Source of the DNA: Prevotellaceae bacterium UBA1720 | GTDB taxonomy: Bacteria; Bacteroidota; Bacteroidia; Bacteroidales; Bacteroidaceae | Direction: 5' to 3' | NCBI GenBank assembly: GCA_002317475.1 | Contig: DCIS01000178.1 | Location: 1-10,343 of the forward strand | Length of the DNA: 10,343 nt | Shown: positions 1 to 6,682 of the stretch, piece by piece | Numbering within the stretch: position 1 is the first letter of the stretch | Layout: each line of letters starts with the position of its first letter | Notes under the pieces: generated by a model | Told to the model about the DNA's origin: nothing | Databases searched by the model: none | Seen by the model: only the letters and a program-made list of their open reading frames with translations | Position numbers and translations under genes: made by a program

Positions 1-2771
1 TGGAGTACAATATGGAAACAGGTACTGCAAAGCCCAGTTACTACTCATACAACCCCAGCACCAACAAGGTCTTCACTTTTGTAGCAGAACTTGAAAATCT
101 GGACCCCAACAGGTTGCATGGCCCCAAGTTCTACGTTTCCACTACAAGCAACACCATACGCACGCTGAATGCCCATTACGACGAGACTTTAGGTGCCTAT
201 ACTGCTATGACATACTTCACATCAGCAGAAAGCTTGCCTGAAAATGTATACTTCGACTACGCGTATGAGCAACCTTGCAACACAAAGGCTCTAGCTGACC
301 GTCTGTATGCAGATGAACGAGCCATGCTGAGCGAATATATACACTCCACTTACGATTACATCTCAAAAAGCTTACATGACGTCGAACTGATAACCAATGA
401 CGAGAACTGCCTTGAAGCCACCTATAAAATGGCTGGTAACGAAAAGGACGTATTCTACACTCAGGTTAAGTTTATAACCGCAGAGGAGGCCAAGACAATC
501 CTGGATGCATACAGTGAGATTGACGTAAGCGAGGTAAGTGAAGTTGAAGATGGTCAGAACATTACAAGCTGGAACTATTCAGATGATGATGTGACATGGA
601 GAATCGTCTACAACGAATCAACAGGCGAAAGAGTATACTTCAAAGTCATGATAGAAGGCACTGAAGAAGGTGGTATTGGCCAGAAGAAAATCGTACCTGT
701 CGTTATTGCGTCTTTGGCTCTGTTTACCGTTAACACAGCATCACTGTGCTGGTCAATGGAACAACATTTCCTAGGTTTCAGTGAAATGAAGTATATGGGA
801 GACGCCTACCTCCAGGAGATGAGTATCATGCGCAACCAGTACTCTAAATCTGCCAACAATCTCTTGGACAAGATTTGTTCGGCCATCATGGCAAAATGCA
901 AGAACGGTGATTTGAAAGTGGGAAACCAGTATAGCGATGTAGCTCAAAGATATCAGAAGATGGGCGACCAGATAAAACTATTTTTCAAGCAGTACGACAA
1001 TATGCTGGAGGCATATAACAATTCTCTTAAAAAAGCAAAAGCCACGGAGGCTGCTGGTACAGCTGTAGACGTTGCCCTATTCTTCGCCGGCGGCAAGGCC
1101 AATACCAAGTTCACTAACAAGATGGGGGCTTTGGGCGTCAAGTTTTCAGCCGCAGAAGAGGGCACAATAAAAGGTTCATTAGGACTCATGCAGGACCTTA
1201 TGTCAAAAACAATAGGCGGGGCTATACCTGAAATAAAGGGAAAAGACTATAAGGGTGTTTACGAAAGTCTGACAGCATGGGCTACTGACGAGTTTGACTG
1301 GAAGTTGCAGCAACTTGGTAGTCTGCTCAGATATGTTAAGTCCATTGATGAGTGTACGGAAGAACCCGAGAAAAAGGATGACAAGGAAAAAGAAAAGCCA
1401 AAACAAGAGAACCAAAAACAAGGGGGAAATAATAAGAAGCGCACAAGGAGGACAAGACCCGTTGTCGACCCATCTGGTTTTGTATACGAGGGTGTTGAGT
1501 CAAATAGGTTGGAAGGTGTGACTGCTACGCTGTATTATCGTGAGAACGAGGATGTAGCTCTTGACGATGCTGTACTGTGGGTGGCTGAGGAATACGGTCA
1601 GAAGAACCCCGTGACAACCCAGCAGGACGGTATGTACCAATGGGACGTACCACAGGGACTGTGGCAGGTACGATTCCAGAAAGAGGGCTACGCTGACACA
1701 CAGACCGAGTGGCTACCTGTACCTCCTCCACAACTTGAGGTGAACATAGCCATGACTACAACAGAGAAACCCACTATAAAGGACGCAAAGGCCTACACGG
1801 ATGGGGTCACGATGGAGTTCAGCAAGTACATGAACACTTCCAGCGTTGCCCAGAGCATCAGAGTGACGGCTGGTGGCAAGAACGTAGAAGGAACTGTTAG
1901 TGCCATGAATGAAGAGGCTGGCAAGGACGGAACGATGCTGGCAAGTCTGTTCCGCTTCACTCCCAAGTCTGCCATCTCAACCAAAACCGTGATGCTGAAT
2001 GTAGCAACCAGTGCAAAGGATTATGCCTCTGTTGCCTTGGGTACAGTCTACAGCCGCGAACTGAATGTAGAAGATGCTGTAGAGTCCATTACATCACCTG
2101 ATATGGTGTATGCCTACACTTCCGAACCTACAGAAATCACCATCAAGGCTACTCCAGCCAAGGCTGTAAGTGGGAAGATGCTGAGCGTAAGTTGTGCTGC
2201 AAGTTACGTGACAATTACTCCCGCATACGTCACCTTCGACGACAATGGAGAGGCTAAGATTACCGTTACTGGTAGTATGCCCGGACAAGCAACTGTAAAC
2301 TTCACAATCGGCGAAATGAAGTCAGCAACCAGTATAAGTTTCACTTACGAGAAATTCAATGCTGTGGCTGACCCTGTAGCGAGTGAAGCTGACGGTGCCG
2401 AACTGGAAGCTGGTACTGAGATCGTATTGGTAACAGCAACCGAGGGTGCCACCATCTTCTACACCTTGGACGGCAGTTGTCCCTGTGTGGCTTCTGATGC
2501 ACGTTTGACCTATACCAAGCCCATCGTTGTGACCAAGGATGTTACCCTGAAGGCTGTTGCGATGAAGGCGGACATGATGGATAGCGAAGTGGTGACATAC
2601 AGATACAAGATCATGGCAGATGGCATTGCAAGTATTGCGTCAGAGGAAATGCAAGAAACCATTTACACCATAGATGGAAAGCGAGTGAAGCGTCCACTCT
2701 CGCCTGGTGCATACATTGGTGTCTACAGTTCTGACAATGGCACTATGCGTAAAAAGTTCATGGTAAAATAG
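1..2771 (+). CDS. Large multidomain secreted/surface protein with C-terminal T9SS-like tail (5' partial)
   Basis: The frame is open to the left edge (three codons precede the ATG at 12) and there is no signal peptide, so the true start lies upstream; numbering here is from the ATG at 12. Residues 1-220 are an unrecognised, probably beta-rich region. Residues 225-249 are hydrophobic. Residues 250-450 look helical, with a Gly/Ala-rich stretch at 346-395. A strongly charged Lys/Glu/Arg linker (about 450-484) follows. Residues 485-580 resemble a carboxypeptidase-regulatory-like module (PSGFVYEGV, WDVPQGLWQV, WLPVPPPQ). Residues 585-690 resemble an SbsA-type Ig-like domain (MEFSKYMN), and 692-780 another Ig-like domain. 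Residues 786-867 resemble the chitobiase/hexosaminidase C-terminal module (FYTLDGSCPC). The last 50 residues (YTIDGKRV, LSPGAYI, terminal RKKFMVK) look like a Bacteroidales type IX secretion sorting tail. Likely exported and surface-attached; no catalytic domain is recognised and the binding target is unknown. Confidence 0.85.
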   Translation, partial: EYNMETGTAKPSYYSYNPSTNKVFTFVAELENLDPNRLHGPKFYVSTTSNTIRTLNAHYDETLGAYTAMTYFTSAESLPENVYFDYAYEQPCNTKALADRLYADERAMLSEYIHSTYDYISKSLHDVELITNDENCLEATYKMAGNEKDVFYTQVKFITAEEAKTILDAYSEIDVSEVSEVEDGQNITSWNYSDDDVTWRIVYNESTGERVYFKVMIEGTEEGGIGQKKIVPVVIASLALFTVNTASLCWSMEQHFLGFSEMKYMGDAYLQEMSIMRNQYSKSANNLLDKICSAIMAKCKNGDLKVGNQYSDVAQRYQKMGDQIKLFFKQYDNMLEAYNNSLKKAKATEAAGTAVDVALFFAGGKANTKFTNKMGALGVKFSAAEEGTIKGSLGLMQDLMSKTIGGAIPEIKGKDYKGVYESLTAWATDEFDWKLQQLGSLLRYVKSIDECTEEPEKKDDKEKEKPKQENQKQGGNNKKRTRRTRPVVDPSGFVYEGVESNRLEGVTATLYYRENEDVALDDAVLWVAEEYGQKNPVTTQQDGMYQWDVPQGLWQVRFQKEGYADTQTEWLPVPPPQLEVNIAMTTTEKPTIKDAKAYTDGVTMEFSKYMNTSSVAQSIRVTAGGKNVEGTVSAMNEEAGKDGTMLASLFRFTPKSAISTKTVMLNVATSAKDYASVALGTVYSRELNVEDAVESITSPDMVYAYTSEPTEITIKATPAKAVSGKMLSVSCAASYVTITPAYVTFDDNGEAKITVTGSMPGQATVNFTIGEMKSATSISFTYEKFNAVADPVASEADGAELEAGTEIVLVTATEGATIFYTLDGSCPCVASDARLTYTKPIVVTKDVTLKAVAMKADMMDSEVVTYRYKIMADGIASIASEEMQETIYTIDGKRVKRPLSPGAYIGVYSSDNGTMRKKFMVK

Positions 2772-2804
2772 CCACGTTGGCTCATACTTTGAGAAAAATA
2801 GGGA

Positions 2805-2838
2805 AATGGGAAGGGTTTTTAGGAAAATCCTTCCCATT
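2805..2838 (+). terminator. Hairpin after the large surface protein gene, probable terminator
   Basis: Arms 2805-2819 and 2824-2838 pair over 15 bp with one G-U pair and a four-base loop (TAGG). The hairpin lies 33 bases after the stop codon at 2769-2771 and before the candidate promoter of the next gene. It lacks a long T tract after the stem (only TTAT and then an A-rich stretch), so termination is inferred from stem strength and position. Confidence 0.55.
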
Positions 2839-2855
2839 ATGCCAAAATAAGTAAT

Positions 2856-2863
2856 TATCTTTG
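2856..2863 (+). promoter_or_regulatory. Candidate Bacteroidetes -7 promoter element (TATCTTTG)
   Basis: TATCTTTG fits the Bacteroidetes sigma-ABfr -7 consensus TAnnTTTG exactly and sits 22 bases before the ATG at 2886. I see no good TTTG -33 element 17-21 bases upstream, where the hairpin arm lies, so this is a half-supported promoter. A purine-rich GGAACGGAG just before the ATG would serve as the ribosome binding site. Confidence 0.45.
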
Positions 2864-2885
2864 CATCAAAGAAACAGGAACGGAG

Positions 2886-3524
2886 ATGAGAAGAAGACTG
2901 ATATTGCTATGCACCGTATTTTTGTGCCTGGGTGTTCAAGCACAGAAAGCACATGACCTGCCAACAGACAAGAAAAGGGCTGTGTATGGCAATGGGTACT
3001 ATGTCTCTCCATCTGAGTATGATTACACGCAGGTAGTCAAGGATATCACCAAGGACTGTACCACGAAATACGAGCAGGCTAAGGCACTCTACCTGTGGAT
3101 ATGCAGGAACATCAGCTATGACACCCCGTCTGACATTCGCAATGCAGACCAATGCTGGACAAAGCGAAAAGCTGTGTGTCAGGGGTACTGTGAATTGTTC
3201 TACCGTATGGCAGAAACACTGAAACTGAAAACCAACTTGGTGTACGGTACAAGCAAGAACTCGGAAGGTTACAGGGAGGGACACTCGTGGCTGAGCGTCA
3301 AGACAGACCAAGGAGAGATACTGATGGACCCCACATGGGGTTCAGGCTCTGTGGTGAATGGCAAGTTCAGACGCATCAAAGACCCTCTGGTATGGTTTGA
3401 TGTGGATCCTGAGCTGTTCATACATACTCATTTGCCGGAAAACAAAAAACACCAGCACTTGAAAGAACTGGTGACGGAAGAAGGTTTTGACACCCTGGAG
3501 TATGTAAGACCTGAAGTTAAGTGA
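2886..3524 (+). CDS. Secreted transglutaminase-like cysteine protein
   Basis: A 212-residue protein with a signal peptide (basic MRRR, hydrophobic core to about residue 18, cleavage probably near residue 20 at VQA-Q), so it should act in the periplasm or outside the cell. The transglutaminase-like fold is supported by a helix around KALYLWICRNISYDT (66-80) and a Cys-His-Asp triad in the right order: Cys98 in AVCQGYCELF, His133 in EGHSWLSV, Asp148 in LMDPTWGSG. The FDVDPELFIHTHLPE stretch (171-185) recalls kyphoscoliosis-peptidase-type bacterial members. Such proteins are usually proteases or amidases rather than crosslinking enzymes; the substrate cannot be told. It has its own candidate promoter and ribosome binding site. 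Its TGA stop lies 3 bases from the stop of the convergent response regulator gene. Assignment to the superfamily is secure, the exact function is not. Confidence 0.88.
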   Translation: MRRRLILLCTVFLCLGVQAQKAHDLPTDKKRAVYGNGYYVSPSEYDYTQVVKDITKDCTTKYEQAKALYLWICRNISYDTPSDIRNADQCWTKRKAVCQGYCELFYRMAETLKLKTNLVYGTSKNSEGYREGHSWLSVKTDQGEILMDPTWGSGSVVNGKFRRIKDPLVWFDVDPELFIHTHLPENKKHQHLKELVTEEGFDTLEYVRPEVK

Positions 3525-3527
3525 CAA

Positions 3528-4142
3528 CTACACTAACTTTTGTTCCAAAGCCTTGCGAACAAGGGCTGCGGTATTGTTCACACCAAGTTTGGCACGCAGG
3601 AACTTAGTGTAACCATGAACCGTCTCAAAAGAGAGGCAGAGACGGTCTGCGATCTGTTTCATGGGCAGTCCCTCAACGATAAGGGCCAGGATCTCACGCT
3701 CACGAACGGTAAGTTGCTCTTGACGTTTGCCCGGTGTTGTCTCTAAGATACGGCGCGAAAGAGGGCAAAGATAGGTTCGGCCTGCCAAAACCTCACGAAT
3801 ACCTGTAATAAAGTCCTCACTGGGGGAATCCTTCTGCACATAACCATGCGTACCAGCATCCAAAGCCCAACGGATAACATTGGGTTCGCCATAGGTGGTG
3901 AAGATAAGAATACGCATCTTGGGGTACTGTTCCAACCATTTGGCTATGCTGTCAATGGCATTACCATCAGGCATTCCTACATCAAGCAACAAAATGTCTG
4001 GACGAATCTCTCCCAGAGATTTATCGCACTCTGCAATGGTGCAAGCGATGGAAGCAACATCTCCCACACCGCTCTGATGTATGATATTTCGTATGCCTTC
4101 TGCCACCAACAAATGGTCGTCAGCAAGTAGGATTGTAGCCAT
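3528..4142 (-). CDS. NarL/FixJ-family response regulator
   Basis: A 204-residue regulator from the ATG at 4142. The receiver domain (about 1-120) starts MATILLADDH, with acidic residues Asp8/Asp9, phosphoacceptor Asp54 in LLLDVGMPDG, the Thr pair 82/83 and Lys104 in YVQKDS. The LuxR-type DNA-binding domain (about 143-204) has LTVREREILALIVEG, the helix-turn-helix QIADRLCLSFETV and KLGVNNTAALV. An upstream in-frame ATG at 4193 would add 17 residues with no family equivalent; 4142 is preferred because the receiver begins there and AAAGGA lies about 10 bases before it. The recognition helix reads ETVHGYTKFLRAKLGV, with GY where many relatives have an H-R pair. It lies 147 bases after the sensor kinase gene on the same strand, so the pair probably forms one phosphorelay. 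Target genes are unknown. Confidence 0.93.
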   Translation of the reverse strand: MATILLADDHLLVAEGIRNIIHQSGVGDVASIACTIAECDKSLGEIRPDILLLDVGMPDGNAIDSIAKWLEQYPKMRILIFTTYGEPNVIRWALDAGTHGYVQKDSPSEDFITGIREVLAGRTYLCPLSRRILETTPGKRQEQLTVREREILALIVEGLPMKQIADRLCLSFETVHGYTKFLRAKLGVNNTAALVRKALEQKLV

Positions 4143-4159
4143 TGATGCAGTCCTTTCAG

Positions 4160-4255
4160 GTATTTGACTACAAAATTCGGTGTTTCTGCGCAAATACGCA
4201 ATCCCCCATTTGGGGGTATTTGCAGAGAAAAAGGGATAGATTCATAGACAAATAC
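4160..4255. promoter_or_regulatory. Candidate operator region: four GTATTTG/CAAATAC heptamers around a GC-rich hairpin
   Basis: In the kinase-regulator gap, GTATTTG occurs at 4160-4166 and 4216-4222 and CAAATAC at 4191-4197 and 4249-4255. This gives two inverted pairs with inner spacings of 24 and 26 bases. Between them CCCCCA/TGGGGG (4203-4216) forms a 6-bp hairpin with a TT loop. GACTACAAAA also occurs twice, at 4166-4175 and 4266-4275, exactly 100 bases apart. The region lies just upstream of the regulator start, so autoregulation is plausible but inferred. Confidence 0.45.
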
Positions 4256-4289
4256 ACTGAAAAACGACTACAAAAAGCAAAAAAGAAGA

Positions 4290-6176
4290 TTAAACAGGAA
4301 GTGTAAAGTAAATTTCAGTACCCTTTCCAGGTGTTGAACTGATGTTTATCGAACCACCCGCAGTCTTCAGTCTCTCCTGAATATTGGTCAAACCCGAACC
4401 CTGTTTTTTGGTTGAGGTTTCAATATCAAATCCTACTCCATCATCGGCAACAATGGCCGAAACCTCATGCTCATCAAACATCACCTGAACCATGATGTGA
4501 TTGGCACGTGCATGTTTGAGGGCATTATTGATCAACTCATGCAAGACACAGTAGACAAGTATCTCCAAGTGGGCATCAAAACGAATGGGCGTACCCATAA
4601 CATCGCAGTCCACATGGGGCAACACCTGACAGTACTCCTCAATAGCAGCACTAAGTCCGTTATGTGACAAGGAGAGGGGCATGAGGTGATGGGCCACCTT
4701 ACGCATCTCGGCATGGGTCTGTTGAAGCAACTGAGTGGCTTCAGGGGTGTTTCCACTCTCCAGAGATAGACGCGTAGCAGTGAGCATTCCCCCTAATCGA
4801 TCGTGAAGGTCGCGAGCCAAGCGTTGACGTTCATCGTGCTCTCCCATCAGTTTGGCATTCATCAACTGAATCTTTCGTCTATATAAGTAATGGGAAAAAA
4901 GCGACAATGCCAAGAGCACAAGAACCACGATGACAGCAATGTAGGTGATGTTGGTCATACGCTGCGTAAGTTCCATCTCTGCAATCCGGGCTTCTTTCTT
5001 CTGCGTCTCATACATCACCTGCATCTCGCCTAATGCTGACTGATGTTGTTGGTTGGCAAAGGTGTCGTATGCGTCTTGCATGAGATGGGTGTAGCATTCT
5101 GCCTCGTCTGCCTTTCCCAAATGAGCATAGGCAACACTGAGTTTCTGATAGACACCGATGTTATGGTGTAAATCCTCATCATTCTCCTCAAGGGATTTCA
5201 AACCAAAATCCACGACTTGCTGCCATTCTTTGCGCGACATGCACAGTTCTGCCTGGAAGGCATAGAAGTCAGACACATCGGTATTATCCCCCCCAAAACG
5301 CTGGATGAAAGGTTCTGCTTGATCCATATACTCTTGGGCCAGGACCGCATCCCCATAACCCAGATAAGCAATACGTGCCATACAAATATAAACTGAAAAG
5401 GCAGTACCGAACTCCTCGTCAACATGCTTGAGGTAATAATTCAAAGCGGTCTTCGCAGCCTTCATGGCCTCACCGTTTTGTCCCATATTCAACAGCGACA
5501 TGGCCAATCCACTTATGGGCAACATCTGAATGAGGGAATCCTGAGTGAGAGCAGCAGCCTTCTGAGACAGGAGATAGTACTTGTGAGCCTCTTCATTGTT
5601 GCTCATTTCCAGAAACATTTCTCCGATATTATAATACAGGATGGCCTCACTCTCATGCCAACCGTATTCCTCGAAGATCTTCAAGGCCTTAAGGTAATAC
5701 TCAAGGGCAAGAGTGGACATGGACTGGATATTATAGAGATTACCTATCGTACCATAAAGGGTGGACGCAGCATCGTCTACATCGGACTTGGTGTAGCGCT
5801 TGTTCTTCCTCATCTGGTTGACAACCTCCTCAGAACGCTCATAACAATGCTGAGCCGAATCATACAGACATTCACCATAGGCACACTGACCAATCAGGCG
5901 AAAAGCACTAGATCGGACAATGAGACCATTATCCTTCCCCTCAGTAAGTTTCAGAATAGTATTGGCATGCAGGTGCATCTTTCTGCTATCCGTTTGCAGA
6001 TAACCCCACATAAGATCAGAATGAGCACGCAGACGATCTTCCCACCCAAGACTCTTCTCATGACGCAGCACCTGCTCCAGGGAATCTATAGCCCTGTCAC
6101 GATGGTCTTCATATCCCCACACGAAATTTGTGGATAGGGAAAAGAGTAAAAAGAGAAAGAAGGATATGTGTTTCAT
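4290..6176 (-). CDS. TPR-containing sensor histidine kinase (HisKA_3/HATPase_c)
   Basis: A 628-residue membrane sensor kinase. It begins with a signal sequence (1-21), followed by a helical sensor region with TPR-like repeats, clearest at about 141-172, 178-208, 217-248 and 341-371, predicted to be periplasmic. A short coiled stretch leads to a transmembrane helix (about 409-429). The cytoplasmic HisKA_3 dimerisation domain has ERQRLARDLHDRLGG with phosphoacceptor His458. The ATPase domain has an N box (HELINNALKHA, 546-556), DDGVGF (578-583), GSGLTNI (593-599) and a closing GKGTEIYFTLPV. All catalytic motifs look intact. This NarX/NreB-like architecture normally pairs with a NarL-type regulator, which is the next gene downstream. 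The start at 6176 is chosen because the signal peptide begins there. The ligand is unknown; TPRs suggest a protein or peptide partner. The 92-base gap before it holds a repeat doublet. Confidence 0.93.
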   Translation of the reverse strand: MKHISFFLFLLFSLSTNFVWGYEDHRDRAIDSLEQVLRHEKSLGWEDRLRAHSDLMWGYLQTDSRKMHLHANTILKLTEGKDNGLIVRSSAFRLIGQCAYGECLYDSAQHCYERSEEVVNQMRKNKRYTKSDVDDAASTLYGTIGNLYNIQSMSTLALEYYLKALKIFEEYGWHESEAILYYNIGEMFLEMSNNEEAHKYYLLSQKAAALTQDSLIQMLPISGLAMSLLNMGQNGEAMKAAKTALNYYLKHVDEEFGTAFSVYICMARIAYLGYGDAVLAQEYMDQAEPFIQRFGGDNTDVSDFYAFQAELCMSRKEWQQVVDFGLKSLEENDEDLHHNIGVYQKLSVAYAHLGKADEAECYTHLMQDAYDTFANQQHQSALGEMQVMYETQKKEARIAEMELTQRMTNITYIAVIVVLVLLALSLFSHYLYRRKIQLMNAKLMGEHDERQRLARDLHDRLGGMLTATRLSLESGNTPEATQLLQQTHAEMRKVAHHLMPLSLSHNGLSAAIEEYCQVLPHVDCDVMGTPIRFDAHLEILVYCVLHELINNALKHARANHIMVQVMFDEHEVSAIVADDGVGFDIETSTKKQGSGLTNIQERLKTAGGSINISSTPGKGTEIYFTLPV

Positions 6177-6192
6177 GGGGTGTAGGTTTATC

Positions 6193-6263
6193 CTGCAATA
6201 CGTTGCAGAACGCGGTTTTCATTTATAATGGCAATTCTGCAATACGTTGCAGAATACGATTTT
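6193..6263. repeat. Direct doublet of a palindromic 18-bp repeat (CTGCAATACGTTGCAGAA)
   Basis: The 18-mer CTGCAATACGTTGCAGAA is identical at 6193-6210 and 6237-6254, a 44-base period, and each copy is followed by a related nine bases ending in TTTT. The core is a palindrome, CTGCAA-TACG-TTGCAG. In the second copy the stem extends to 9 bp (6234-6242 with 6247-6255). The doublet fills most of the gap between the lipoprotein stop and the kinase start. It may be a REP-like dispersed repeat or a paired operator; one window cannot decide. Confidence 0.75.
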
Positions 6264-6268
6264 GTCCC

Positions 6269-6670
6269 TTAATTCCTCATTACCCAACGATCACCATGGC
6301 GCAACATAGGGCATGCCATGCATTCGTGGGTAGAGTCACCAAAAGCCACGTCCAGATAAACAAGATGAGTGGAATCAGCAAGTACTTCCTCTCGAACAGC
6401 AGTAAAGCGTACATAGCCACCACGGCGACTCTGCTCCACCTTGACATGCTGAGCCAAGAGGTCAACACGCTGGCTGAGATAGTCCTGAGGGAGGGACTCA
6501 CAACCGTATGTACCTCGGATAAATTCCTCGTATTGCCCGTTAATCAGCATATTGTAATAAACCTCTGCCTGCTGAGCTGGAGTAAAGACCTGCTGTTTCT
6601 GACAAGCCCAAAATAAACCTGTCAGAAGCAGCAAGACAATCGCTATTATTTGACGAGAACTACGAGACAT
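6269..6670 (-). CDS. Small lipoprotein, DUF4878-like
   Basis: A 133-residue protein with a short basic start, a hydrophobic stretch (about 8-21) and Cys23 in LFWACQK, a relaxed Bacteroidetes-type lipobox, so it is probably lipid-anchored in the envelope. The mature part begins with a helix (PAQQAEVYYNMLINGQYEEFI, near 31-51). It ends in beta strands (VRFTAVREEVLADSTHLVYLDVAFGDST) and PMLRHGDRWVMRN, which matches my memory of small DUF4878/NTF2-like lipoproteins. No catalytic residues are evident. Its start is 12 bases after the der stop codon, so it is probably co-transcribed with der; this suggests shared expression but not shared function. The ribosome binding site is weak. The lipoprotein call is fairly good, the family call tentative. 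Confidence 0.75.
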   Translation of the reverse strand: MSRSSRQIIAIVLLLLTGLFWACQKQQVFTPAQQAEVYYNMLINGQYEEFIRGTYGCESLPQDYLSQRVDLLAQHVKVEQSRRGGYVRFTAVREEVLADSTHLVYLDVAFGDSTHECMACPMLRHGDRWVMRN

Positions 6671-6682
6671 CCGTGAGTCATC

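Noticed and set aside
1036..1200. Polymorphic-toxin or phage tail-tape signature in the Gly/Ala-rich part of the surface protein
   Set aside because: No toxin domain, immunity gene or phage gene is visible; the C-terminus is a stalk and sorting tail, the wrong place for a toxin head.
2805..2838. A third copy of the CCCTTCCC/GGGAAGGG repeat seen in the era-der gap
   Set aside because: It shares the CCTTCCC/GGGAAGG core but lacks the CTAACCCC tag and has a different loop and longer stem, so it is better read as a terminator hairpin.
4143..4193. An N-terminal extension of 17 residues on the response regulator from the ATG at 4193
   Set aside because: Receiver domains of this family begin at MATILLADDH; the extension would also run through two of the conserved heptamers, and a better ribosome binding site serves the 4142 start.
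5424..6137. A 237-codon plus-strand reading frame opposite the sensor kinase gene
   Set aside because: It is antisense to a kinase with all motifs intact, has no recognisable domain or ribosome binding site, and looks like a chance open frame.
6128..6616. A 162-codon plus-strand frame crossing the repeat doublet and the lipoprotein gene
   Set aside because: It overlaps two better-supported minus-strand genes and the non-coding repeat; no protein features.
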